Positions 24,440 through 32,376 of a stretch of 64,000 nucleotides of DNA are shown here, one piece after another (within the stretch, counting starts at the first letter, position 1; each line of letters starts with the position of its first letter). The position numbers were made by a program, and so were the translations under genes. The notes below the pieces were generated by a model. The model did not search any database. It was not told the DNA's origin and saw only the letters and a list, made by a program, of their open reading frames with translations. The stretch comes from JAKANT01 sp035502095 (lineage in GTDB: Bacteria > Pseudomonadota > Gammaproteobacteria > Burkholderiales > Burkholderiaceae_F): positions 124,001-188,000 of the forward strand of contig DATJUX010000025.1 in assembly GCA_035502095.1 (NCBI GenBank). Reading direction: 5' to 3'.

Positions 24440-25197
24440 GCCTCCTCCGTCACCGGTGCGGTGCCGAGATACGCCTGCTGGACCACCGGCGAAGCGATCA
24501 CGTCGGCGGGCTCGCCGTCGGCGACAAGCTGCCCGTTGTGCAGCACGATGATGCGATCCGAGAGCTCGCGCACCACGTCCATCTTGTGCTCGACCAGCAG
24601 GATGGTCTTGTCCTTCTGTGCCTTCAGGGCGCGGATCAGGTCGAGGATGACCGGCACTTCGTCGACGCTCATGCCCGCGGTGGGCTCATCGAACATGTAC
24701 ACGCGCGGCTCGAGTGCCATCAGGATCGCCACTTCGAGCTTGCGCTGGTCGCCGTGCGGCAGGCTGCTCGCCGCCACATGCCGGCGGTCGGCCAGGCGTA
24801 CCAGCGCGAGCAGTTCTTCCGCCTGCCGCGTCCAGTCGTGGTGATCGCTCCAGATCGACGTGAAGTGCAGCGCCGCGCCCTTGCGGCGCGCCTGCACCGC
24901 GAGGCGCACGTTCTCGAGCACCGAGAGGGTCGGGAACAGCTGCGTGAGCTGGAATGCGCGCCCCAGCCCGCGCTGTGTGCGCAGCGGTGCCGGCAGGTGC
25001 GTGATGTCCTCGTCGTCGAGCAGCACCTGGCCGCTCGTCGCTCTCAGCTGCCCCGAGATCAGGTTGAAGTACGTCGTCTTGCCCGCGCCGTTCGGACCGA
25101 CGATCGCGGTGAGCGACCCGGGCGCGAACGTGCACGACACGTCGTTGACCGCGACATGCCCGCCGAAGCGGACGGTGAGTGAGCGGGTCGCGAGCAT
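24436..25197 (-). CDS. livG: ABC transporter ATP-binding protein (LivG family)
   Basis: This 253-residue ATPase has Walker A GPNGAGKTT and a LivG-type insertion between Walker A and the signature (GLGRAFQLTQLFPTLSVLEN). The signature position, LPHGDQRKLEVAILMA, departs from the usual LSGGQ but is a form seen in this family. Walker B is VYMFDEPTAGMS and the H-loop lies in LLVEHKMD. It lies 33 bp after livK and pairs with LivF. Confidence 0.92.
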   Translation of the reverse strand: MLATRSLTVRFGGHVAVNDVSCTFAPGSLTAIVGPNGAGKTTYFNLISGQLRATSGQVLLDDEDITHLPAPLRTQRGLGRAFQLTQLFPTLSVLENVRLAVQARRKGAALHFTSIWSDHHDWTRQAEELLALVRLADRRHVAASSLPHGDQRKLEVAILMALEPRVYMFDEPTAGMSVDEVPVILDLIRALKAQKDKTILLVEHKMDVVRELSDRIIVLHNGQLVADGEPADVIASPVVQQAYLGTAPVTEEA

Positions 25198-25230
25198 GCT
25201 GCCCGGTCTGTTCGGCCCCGCGCGCGTGCG

Positions 25231-26415
25231 CTACCGCTTGTTCCTGATCGGTACGTTCATCTGTTCGGGCTTGATCTCCTCGACCAGCTCCGGAATGCCC
25301 CACGCGACGCTCGGATCGACCTTGATCCTGAAGTGGAACATGCTCTGCATCGCCTGGTGGTCTTCCTTGCGGAACATCATGCGGCCCTTCGGCGTGTCGA
25401 AGCTCAGGCCCTCCATGGCGGCGATCAGCTTCTCGGTGTCGGTATCTCCGTTGGTCTTCTTCAGCGTCTCGACGATCGCCATCGCCGCCGCCATGCCGCC
25501 CGCGGTGAAGAAGTCGGGCGGGGCGTTGAAGCGCTTCCGGTGCTCGGCGACCAGCCACGCGTTGGCCGGGTTCTTGGGGATCTCGTAGTAGTAGTAGGTC
25601 GCGCCTTCCATGCCCGGCAGCTGCTTGTAGGCAGCCATCGCCGGCAGGATGTTGCCGCCGGTGGCGATCTCGATGCCGTAGCGCTTCAGGTCGAGGTCGG
25701 CGATCTTGAACGGGTTGCCGGCGCCGGCCCAGATGATGAAGATCACCTTGCGCCCGGGCTGGTCCTTGAGCGCATCGATCAGGCGTTGCGCCCCCGCGGT
25801 GAAGTCGGTGGTCGTGGTGGGCAGGTATTCCTCGTGCACGATCTTGGCAGTCTTCAGCGCATCCTTGAACGCCTTCACGCCGTCACGGCCGAACGCGTAG
25901 TCCTGGGCGAGGGTGGCGATGCTGACGTTCGGCTTGTCGAGCGCGACCGCGTTGGAGATCGCGTCCTGCGACGAGTTGCGGCCGGTGCGGAAGATGTAGC
26001 GGTTCCACTTGTCGCCGGTGATCGAGTCGGCCACTGCAGGCTCGACCAGCAGCACCTTCTTGTATTCCTCCGCCACCGGCAGCATTGCGAGTGCGACCCC
26101 CGACGACGTCGGTCCCACGGCAAGATCGGCCTTGTCGTCGCTGTAGGCAGCCGCGAGCTGGCTCTTGCCGATGTCCGGTTTGCCCTGGCTGTCGCGTTCG
26201 ATGACGACGATCTTCTTGCCCGCGACCTCCATCTTGCCGCCGGTCGCGTATTCGAACCCCATCATCAAGCCGGTCTGCGTCTGCTTCGCATACGCCTCGA
26301 GCGGGCCGGTCTTGTCGTAGACGTGGGCGATGCGGATTTCCTTGCTTTGCCCGAACACAAGCCCGCTTGCCGCGAGCAGTGCCGCGGCGGCGAACCACCT
26401 GTACTGACGCTTCAT
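25231..26415 (-). CDS. livK: ABC importer periplasmic substrate-binding protein (LivK-like)
   Basis: The 394-residue precursor has a signal peptide (MKRQYRWFAAAALLAASG, cleavage likely near FGQSK). The mature protein is a type I periplasmic binding fold of the Leu/Ile/Val family, with AHVYDKTGPLEAYAKQTQTG and GPTSSGVALAMLPVAEEYKK. It delivers its ligand to LivHM. It is the first gene after the sigma-54 promoter. The ATG ending at 26415 is preferred to a TTG one codon earlier and has a GGGAG ribosome-binding site. The ligand cannot be deduced. Confidence 0.92.
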   Translation of the reverse strand: MKRQYRWFAAAALLAASGLVFGQSKEIRIAHVYDKTGPLEAYAKQTQTGLMMGFEYATGGKMEVAGKKIVVIERDSQGKPDIGKSQLAAAYSDDKADLAVGPTSSGVALAMLPVAEEYKKVLLVEPAVADSITGDKWNRYIFRTGRNSSQDAISNAVALDKPNVSIATLAQDYAFGRDGVKAFKDALKTAKIVHEEYLPTTTTDFTAGAQRLIDALKDQPGRKVIFIIWAGAGNPFKIADLDLKRYGIEIATGGNILPAMAAYKQLPGMEGATYYYYEIPKNPANAWLVAEHRKRFNAPPDFFTAGGMAAAMAIVETLKKTNGDTDTEKLIAAMEGLSFDTPKGRMMFRKEDHQAMQSMFHFRIKVDPSVAWGIPELVEEIKPEQMNVPIRNKR

Positions 26416-26448
26416 CAATGTCTCCCTGTTGTACTGACGAGCGAGGGC

Positions 26449-26463
26449 GCAAGGAGCGTGCCA
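26449..26463 (-). promoter_or_regulatory. Sigma-54 (-24/-12) promoter of the liv operon
   Basis: On the complement strand, TGGCACGCTCCTTGC matches the sigma-54 consensus TGGCAC-N5-TTGC exactly, with correct GG/GC spacing. It lies 34 bp upstream of the livK ATG. A sigma-54 enhancer-binding protein gene ends 114 bp further upstream. Confidence 0.88.
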
Positions 26464-26537
26464 AACGAGGGCGGCCGCTCAACACCTTGATTTGATGCAG
26501 ACGTGCTTTCCTGCTGCAGAACTGGAACCGCGGTCGG

Positions 26538-26573
26538 TGTCCGGCATCCGGACAGGTGTCCGGCTTCAGGACA
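26538..26573. promoter_or_regulatory. Two tandem palindromic upstream activating sites
   Basis: Two 17-bp palindromes of form TGTCC-N7-GGACA lie 2 bp apart: 26538-26554 (TGTCCGGCATCCGGACA) and 26557-26573 (TGTCCGGCTTCAGGACA). They are about 80-115 bp upstream of the -24/-12 promoter, the usual place for enhancer-binding-protein sites, and directly beyond the activator's own stop codon. Confidence 0.8.
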
Positions 26574-26576
26574 GTG

Positions 26577-28049
26577 CTACGAAACCTCCGGCGGCGCCGC
26601 GCGCATGGCGGCGAGCTTCTCGTACAAGGTCGCGCGCGAGATGCCGAGCAGCTTCGCCGCGGAGACCTTGTTGCCGCCCGTGGCGGCGAGCGCCGAGCGG
26701 ATCGACTCGCGTTCGAGTTCGGCGATCCGCTGCGGAAGAGGGGAGGTGCTGCCGCCCTGCCGTTCGTTCGCTGCCGCCCCGGCCCTCCACGGCACGGCGG
26801 GGGAGGGGGCTGAAGTCAGCAGCACGTCGGTGAAATCTTCGGCGTCGAGGCGGATCTTGTCGGTGAGCATCGCCGCCTGCTCGAGCGCATTGCGCAGCTC
26901 GCGCACGTTGCCGCGCCACGCGTGTTCGGCGAGCCGCTGCAATGCGGCCGGCGTCAGCTCGCGTTGCGGCATGCCGCTGCGCGTCGCGATCTGTTCGAGC
27001 AGCGACTCGGCCAGGGCATCCAGGTCCGCGAGCCGCTCGCGCAACGCCGGAACGCGGATCGGCAGCACGTTGAGGCGATAAAAGAGATCGGCGCGAAACT
27101 GGCCCGCGTCCACCAGCGCCTTCAGGTCGCGGCTGGTCGCGGCGATGACGCGCACGTCGATCTTTTCCACCTTGTTGGAGCCGAGCGCCTCGATCTCCTG
27201 CTCCTGCAGCGCGCGCAGCAGCTTCGCCTGCAGCGCGAGCGGCATGTCGCCGATCTCGTCCAGGAACAACGTGCCGCCATCGGCCAGCTTGAACTTGCCG
27301 TCGCGTTGCCTGCGCTCGGCCCCGGTGAACGCGCCGGGCGCCACGCCGAAGAACTCGGCCTCGATCAGCGTATCGGGAACCGCGGCAAGGTTGATGCCGA
27401 TGAACGGCTTGTCGGCGCGCGACGACGCCGCATGGATCGCGTGCGCAAGCAGCTCCTTGCCGGTGCCGGTTTCGCCCAGGAGCAACACGGTCGAATCGGT
27501 GGCTGCGGCGCGCCGCGCCTGGCGCTTGACCTCGGCCGTCGCGGGGCTCGAGCCGATGAAGCTCGCGAACGTGTACTTCGGCCGGCGCTGCACGGCGAGT
27601 TCGCGCCGCGCCTCGTCGAGATCGCGTTGCAGCCGCGCGAACTTCCCGATCAGCGGCTGCAGCGTGGTCTCGGGATGATCGAACAGCACCATGCCGAGCG
27701 CGCCGATCACTTCGCCGTGGTCGTCGCGCAGCGGGATGCGGCTGACGACGAACGTGCCGGCCTTGTTGGTCAGCAGGTCGACGAGGATCGGCTTGCCGGT
27801 CTCGAGCACCTTGTGCATCAAGGTGTTGTGCACCACGTCCTGGACCGGCTTGCCGACGAAATCCTGCTCGCGCTCGAAGCCGAGCGCGGGCAGGAAGCGC
27901 TTGTAAGCCTCGTTGATCCAGACGACGTGCCCGGTGCGATCCACCAGCAGCATGCCCTGTGCCGCGTTGGCGAACAGATCGAACATCGAACGTGCGGCGA
28001 GTTTCAGGATGCTCGCCGCATCGCTGGGCAACGATGTTCGCTTCGACAT
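26577..28049 (-). CDS. PAS-domain sigma-54-dependent transcriptional activator
   Basis: This 490-residue enhancer-binding protein has an N-terminal PAS domain (~20-120, AAQGMLLVDRTGHVVWINEA). The AAA+ domain (~170-400) has Walker A GETGTGKE, the sigma-54 contact loop GAFTGA and Walker B TLFLDEIGDM. The C-terminal Fis-type helix-turn-helix is NKVSAAKLLGISRATLYEKL. It lacks a receiver domain, so PAS ligand binding probably controls it rather than phosphorylation. It lies just upstream of the liv operon, with matching palindromes and a sigma-54 promoter between them, so it very likely activates livKGFHM and the hydrolase. Confidence 0.93.
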   Translation of the reverse strand: MSKRTSLPSDAASILKLAARSMFDLFANAAQGMLLVDRTGHVVWINEAYKRFLPALGFEREQDFVGKPVQDVVHNTLMHKVLETGKPILVDLLTNKAGTFVVSRIPLRDDHGEVIGALGMVLFDHPETTLQPLIGKFARLQRDLDEARRELAVQRRPKYTFASFIGSSPATAEVKRQARRAAATDSTVLLLGETGTGKELLAHAIHAASSRADKPFIGINLAAVPDTLIEAEFFGVAPGAFTGAERRQRDGKFKLADGGTLFLDEIGDMPLALQAKLLRALQEQEIEALGSNKVEKIDVRVIAATSRDLKALVDAGQFRADLFYRLNVLPIRVPALRERLADLDALAESLLEQIATRSGMPQRELTPAALQRLAEHAWRGNVRELRNALEQAAMLTDKIRLDAEDFTDVLLTSAPSPAVPWRAGAAANERQGGSTSPLPQRIAELERESIRSALAATGGNKVSAAKLLGISRATLYEKLAAMRAAPPEVS

Positions 28050-28117
28050 GCCTTCCCTCCAGCGCGAGCTGCGGCCGATTCTATCCGCGGACGCGTGCCG
28101 TGCCGGTATAAAGCGCC

Positions 28118-28750
28118 ATGCGCTGCGAACTCGATCACCTCGTCATCGGCTGCAAGGATCTCGACCAGGGCTCCGCATGGCTCGCCGGCCTGCTTGGGGT
28201 CGAAGCCCAGGCCGGCGGCAAGCATCCGTTGATGGGCACGCACAACCGCCTCGTGCGTCTCGGCGCCGGGAGTTTCCTCGAGTTGATCGCGATCGATCCG
28301 GAAGCACCGCCACCCGCGCGCCCGCGCTGGTTCGGCCTCGATGCGCCCGCGCTGCAGGCGCGCCTGGCCGACGCACCGGTTCTGTTGACGTGGGTGGTGC
28401 GCACCGACCGGATCGTGGAGGCGGTGACGCGTGTGCCGGAGCTCGGCCAGGTGCTCGCTGTGTCGCGCGGCACTTTGACATGGCGCATCACGGTTCCCGA
28501 GGACGGCAGCCTGCAGTTCGGCGGCCTTCTGCCGACCGTGATCCAGTGGGACGGCGACCTGCATCCAGCCGCTGTGCTCGACGACAAGGGTTGCGAGCTG
28601 CAGGAGCTTGCGCTCGCACACCCGATGTCGGCCGGGCTGGTGCCCATGTTTCGCGCGTTGCGGATCGCCGGACCGGTCGACCTCAAGCCGGGTCCGAAAG
28701 AACTGGTCGCGCACGTGCGGTCCCCGAAGGGGCTGGTGCGCGTTTCGTGA
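28118..28750 (+). CDS. Glyoxalase-like (VOC superfamily) protein
   Basis: This 210-residue protein starts MRCELDHLVIGCKDLDQGSAW and continues GTHNRLVRLGAGSFLELIAID, as in the Glyoxalase_3-type VOC proteins. The histidine of LDHLV and the glutamate of LELIAI are candidate metal ligands. Function unknown; the family includes dioxygenase-like and dehydratase-like members. It is divergent from the sigma-54 activator (68 bp apart). Confidence 0.8.
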   Translation: MRCELDHLVIGCKDLDQGSAWLAGLLGVEAQAGGKHPLMGTHNRLVRLGAGSFLELIAIDPEAPPPARPRWFGLDAPALQARLADAPVLLTWVVRTDRIVEAVTRVPELGQVLAVSRGTLTWRITVPEDGSLQFGGLLPTVIQWDGDLHPAAVLDDKGCELQELALAHPMSAGLVPMFRALRIAGPVDLKPGPKELVAHVRSPKGLVRVS

Positions 28751-28865
28751 TGCCGTGTGAGCCGGGCGCCCTCAGGCGCGCCGGCGCAGAGTCTCGAGGG
28801 CTTCGATCGCCGCGACGCCTCCGGTCGGGCGACTGCGCTTCGGCACCGGCTGCACCATGATCCGG

Positions 28866-29726
28866 CTAGCGCGCGAACTCGTAGGCGATCGACTCGATGG
28901 TGCCGCGCCAGTATGGCTTGCGCCCTTGCGGCGTGAGCCAGGTGACCTCGCCGCGCAGTGGCACGCGCATGCCGTCGCGCACCGCGTAATCCCAGAATCG
29001 ACCTTCCCACGGCAGCAACTCGACGCGGTCGCCATCCAGGCGGCCGCGCGCATCGGCGTGCACGGTCTCGATCAGGCCGTCCTCGTCGAAGCGGAACGTC
29101 AACGCGACGACGTTCTGTCCGTCCACCAGCGTCGCGAGGGCGCTGCGCGCGTCGATCGCTCGCCAGCGCACGCCCTGGCGCGGAAGCAAGGCGGTCGGAA
29201 ACCACGCGGCCTCGGCGAGGAAGCGCATCAACTCGCCGCGCGCCAGTTCACCGCCGCCGCGGAGGTTGGCGAGCGGCACGAGTCCGAGGATGGCCGGCCG
29301 CAAACAGCCTTCGCCGGCAATGTAAGCGTCGTGCACGTGGACCGTCACGCCGGGGGCCATGGTCATGCGCGCGTCCCAGACGAAGCCCGGATCCCGGACG
29401 ACGATGCGCTGCGCCGCGGTGAAAGGTATCCATCGTTCCGCGGTGGTGCTCAGATTGAAGGTGCCGACCTGAGTCAGCCGTGCCGTGCTGACCATGGGCT
29501 GCCCGGGCCGCAGCACGGCGCCAAAATAGTGTCGGACCGGCGCCGGCAGGTCGTCGACTTCATAAGGCGCATACGCGCCCGCCTGCGTCTTCACGCGCTG
29601 GGTCTCGAGGCGCGCATGGAGTTCGCGCGTACGCCTGGCCCAGCGCCCCGCGCCATAAAGTGCGAGCAATGCCAGCGCGGCGAGCAGCAGAGCGACGCCG
29701 CCGATGATCCATTCGAGCCACAGCAT
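28866..29726 (-). CDS. DUF6544-like membrane-anchored protein
   Basis: This 286-residue protein starts with one transmembrane helix (IIGGVALLLAALALLALYG). A large domain follows with PAPVRHYFGAVLRPGQP, ERWIPFTAAQRIVVRDPGFVW, YIAGEGCLRPAILGLVPLA and AEAAWFPTALLPRQGVRW. I assign this to the DUF6544 (formerly DUF6920) family from memory. The ATG at 29726 is chosen because the helix follows it; the frame is open further upstream without family sequence. Function unknown. Confidence 0.7.
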   Translation of the reverse strand: MLWLEWIIGGVALLLAALALLALYGAGRWARRTRELHARLETQRVKTQAGAYAPYEVDDLPAPVRHYFGAVLRPGQPMVSTARLTQVGTFNLSTTAERWIPFTAAQRIVVRDPGFVWDARMTMAPGVTVHVHDAYIAGEGCLRPAILGLVPLANLRGGGELARGELMRFLAEAAWFPTALLPRQGVRWRAIDARSALATLVDGQNVVALTFRFDEDGLIETVHADARGRLDGDRVELLPWEGRFWDYAVRDGMRVPLRGEVTWLTPQGRKPYWRGTIESIAYEFAR

Positions 29727-29786
29727 GGAAAGTCTGCTCGCCGAGCCTGCAATGCGCCGATTGTCAGCGCGTGATGCGGCCCGCTC

Positions 29787-29800
29787 TTGACCTGCGTCAA
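29787..29800. promoter_or_regulatory. FNR/DNR-type palindrome upstream of the HDAC-like gene
   Basis: TTGACCTGCGTCAA is a perfect TTGAC-N4-GTCAA palindrome, the form bound by Crp/FNR-family anaerobic or NO-responsive regulators. It ends 49 bp upstream of the ATG at 29850, a position suitable for class II activation. It could instead serve the divergent DUF6544-like gene. Confidence 0.5.
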
Positions 29801-29849
29801 GCGGCCGCGGGCGCTTGCGCCAGAATGCGGCCGCGAACCGCAGCAAAAA

Positions 29850-30893
29850 ATGCTCGTCTTTCACAACCCCGTACACGACAGGCACGCCGGCAAGCTGGAG
29901 ATGTTTCGCGGCCGGCTGGTGCCGTGCCATGAATCGCCTGCGCGGCTGCAGTTCGTGCTGGATGAACTGCGGCGTCGCCCCGTCGGAGAGCTACGCGCTC
30001 CCGGCCGACCCGACCTCGATTTGATCCGGCGCGTGCACAGCGTTCGGTACGTGGCATTCCTCGCAAGCGCGTGGAACGAATGGGTCGCGCTCGATCCGGC
30101 CAACGAGCAGCTCGACGTGCTGCCGTCCGTGTGGCCGATTCGAGGCTTCCGCCACGACATCGCGCCTTCCAACTTCGCCGCGCGGGTCGGCCTGTTTTCT
30201 TTCGACGCCGGCTCGCCGCTGACCGCCGGTACGTGGGAGGCGGCGCGCACCGGCGCCGCATGCGCCATCGATGCCGCGCGCGCGGTTGCCGGCGGTGCGC
30301 GCGCAGCGATGGCCTTGACCCGTCCGCCGGGCCATCATGCCGGGAGCGATTTCTTCGGCGGCTATTGCTTCCTCAACAACGCCGCGCTCGCGGCCCAGTC
30401 GCTGCGCGACGCCGGCCTGCTACGCGTGGCCGTGCTCGACGTCGACTATCACCATGGCAATGGCACGCAGAGCATTTTCTACGAGCGTGCGGACGTGTTC
30501 ACCGTTTCGATCCACGGCGATCCGGTCACTGAATATCCGTTCTTCCTCGGTCATGCCAACGAATTCGGGCACGGTCCGGGCCTCGGGTTCAACCTGAACC
30601 TGCCGCTCGACAGAGGAACCGGATTCGCAAAGTGGGGGCAGGCACTGCAGCAGGCGCTCGACGCCATCGCGAGCTTCGGTGCCGATGGGCTCGTGGTCGC
30701 GCTGGGCGTCGATACGTTCGAGGGCGATCCCATCTCGGGCTTCAGGCTGAAAAGCGCCGACTACCTGCGAGTCGGTGAATCGATTGCGCGGGCGGGACTG
30801 CCGACCGTGTTCGTGATGGAGGGCGGCTATGCGGTCGCCGAGATCGGCGTGAACGTGGTCAACGTGCTCGAAGGATTTGTCGGGGCATCTTGA
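29850..30893 (+). CDS. Histone deacetylase-family / acetylpolyamine amidohydrolase-like enzyme
   Basis: This 347-residue zinc amidohydrolase has the active-site motifs RPPGHHAG, the metal-binding block VLDVDYHHGNGTQ and GGYAVAEIG near the end. Bacterial relatives deacetylate acetylpolyamines or other acylated small amines in the cytoplasm. The N-terminus MLVFHNPVHDRHAGKLEMF is typical of the acetylpolyamine amidohydrolase group, so the ATG at 29850 is preferred to the upstream in-frame start at 29787. The upstream palindrome suggests FNR-type regulation. Confidence 0.88.
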   Translation: MLVFHNPVHDRHAGKLEMFRGRLVPCHESPARLQFVLDELRRRPVGELRAPGRPDLDLIRRVHSVRYVAFLASAWNEWVALDPANEQLDVLPSVWPIRGFRHDIAPSNFAARVGLFSFDAGSPLTAGTWEAARTGAACAIDAARAVAGGARAAMALTRPPGHHAGSDFFGGYCFLNNAALAAQSLRDAGLLRVAVLDVDYHHGNGTQSIFYERADVFTVSIHGDPVTEYPFFLGHANEFGHGPGLGFNLNLPLDRGTGFAKWGQALQQALDAIASFGADGLVVALGVDTFEGDPISGFRLKSADYLRVGESIARAGLPTVFVMEGGYAVAEIGVNVVNVLEGFVGAS

Positions 30894-31079
30894 CGCTGTG
30901 TCGTGTGGGGAACGGGAGATCCGATGTTGCGCACGGCGGGAAAACCAGATGCCGATCGCGCGGATCCGCGGCCTCTTCCGCCACCGGTTCCCGGCCCTGC
31001 CACGACGTTGTCGTCCGCGGCCGCGCCAATCGGATTTCGTCGTTAAGCTTTCTTCGTTGCCCGGTCGTGGCGAGCGATC

Positions 31080-32291
31080 GTGTCCTTCCTCGAAACCGAC
31101 GTGCTGGTGATCGGCGCCGGGCCCGCGGGCTCCGCGGCCGCACGCACGGCGGCGCAACTCGGATCTCGCGTCGTGTTGGTCGACCGGCATCGGTTCCCGC
31201 GCGACAAGGTGTGCGGCGATGCGCTGATCCCCGATGCGCTCGAAGCGCTCGCACGGCTCGGGCTGAATGCGCGTGTGCTGGCGGAGGCGCGCCCGCTGGG
31301 GTCGCTGCGCATCTACGCGCCGAACGGGCGCTGCGTCGAGCTGTACGCCCAGATGGGATGCCTGCCGCGCAGCCGGCTCGACGAGCTGATGCGTGAAGGC
31401 GCCGAGCAGGCCGGCGCGACGTTCCTCGCGCCCTGCGCACTCGCGCAGGCGCTGGACCGCGATGGGGTGATCGCGGGCGCCACGTTCGAACCCGCGGCCG
31501 GCGGTGCGCCGATCACCGTGCGGGCGCGTCTCACGCTGCTTGCCACCGGCGCGGCGGCCGGACCGCTGCTGAAGTTCGGCGTGTGCGAAAGAAGACCCGC
31601 CAGCGCGATCGCCGCGCGCGTTTACGTACGCGCACCGCAACGCTTCGCCGTCGAGCACGACCATCTTTGCATCTCGTACGACCGCCACGTCTGCCCCGGC
31701 TACGGCTGGCTGTTTCCGGGCCCGGACGGCGTGTTCAATGTCGGCGTCGGTTATTTCGACGACACGAAGGCGCGGCCGCCCACCACGAACATCCGCCGTC
31801 TGTTCGACCGTTTCGTGCAGACGTTTGCACCGGCGCGCGCGCTGCTGGCGGTCGCGACGCCTCTCACCGACCTGCGCGGCGCGCCGCTGCGCACGGCGCT
31901 GGCGGGCGCGCATCTCAGCCGACCCGGTCTGCTCGTCATCGGCGAGGCAGCCGGAACGACGTATTCATTCAGCGGCGAAGGAATCGGCAAGGCGATCGCG
32001 AGCGGGATCGTCGCAGGCGAGATCGCCGCGCGCGCACCGCGCGACACGCAGGCGGCGATCGACGCGGCGCGCACCTACGCAGCGTGCATCCGGTCGGATT
32101 TTGCCGAGCGGTTTCGCGCATACAAGATCGCGCAAGGATGGCTCGCCTACCCAGCCGTCCTCGGGTTCCTGGCGCGCCGCGCCGCCGCCGGCGGGTACGT
32201 GCGCCAGCAGCTTCAGGCGCTGTTGACCGAGACGGGAGATCCAAGTGAGCTCTTCTCGGTCGCCGGCCTCTTGAAGTCCTGCCTGCGCTAG
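31080..32291 (+). CDS. Geranylgeranyl reductase-family FAD-dependent oxidoreductase
   Basis: This 403-residue flavoprotein has the FAD loop VLVIGAGPAGSAAARTAA, RFPRDKVCGDALIPDALEAL (the conserved KxCGD region), CPGYGWLFPGPDGVFNVGVG and GEAAGTTYSFSGEGIGKAI. The family reduces isoprenoid chains or oxidises aromatic substrates; activity here is unspecified. It uses a GTG start at 31080, right before the FAD-binding strand. A short stretch of CGCGGAT repeat follows the stop. Confidence 0.85.
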   Translation: MSFLETDVLVIGAGPAGSAAARTAAQLGSRVVLVDRHRFPRDKVCGDALIPDALEALARLGLNARVLAEARPLGSLRIYAPNGRCVELYAQMGCLPRSRLDELMREGAEQAGATFLAPCALAQALDRDGVIAGATFEPAAGGAPITVRARLTLLATGAAAGPLLKFGVCERRPASAIAARVYVRAPQRFAVEHDHLCISYDRHVCPGYGWLFPGPDGVFNVGVGYFDDTKARPPTTNIRRLFDRFVQTFAPARALLAVATPLTDLRGAPLRTALAGAHLSRPGLLVIGEAAGTTYSFSGEGIGKAIASGIVAGEIAARAPRDTQAAIDAARTYAACIRSDFAERFRAYKIAQGWLAYPAVLGFLARRAAAGGYVRQQLQALLTETGDPSELFSVAGLLKSCLR

Positions 32292-32330
32292 TCCGTATTC
32301 ATCCGCGGAAATCCGCGTCGAAAGGCCCTT
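32292..32330. repeat. Short copy of CGCGGAT-type dispersed repeat
   Basis: The segment TTCATCCGCGGAAATCCGCG followed by TCGAAAGGCCC is, in reverse orientation, the core of the longer elements at 40934-41029 and 51543-51620. It lies in the gap between two convergent genes. Confidence 0.5.
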
Positions 32331-32376
32331 CGCTCTCTACTCCCTACTCTCTATTCACCTGCAGGCTGCGTCGCCG

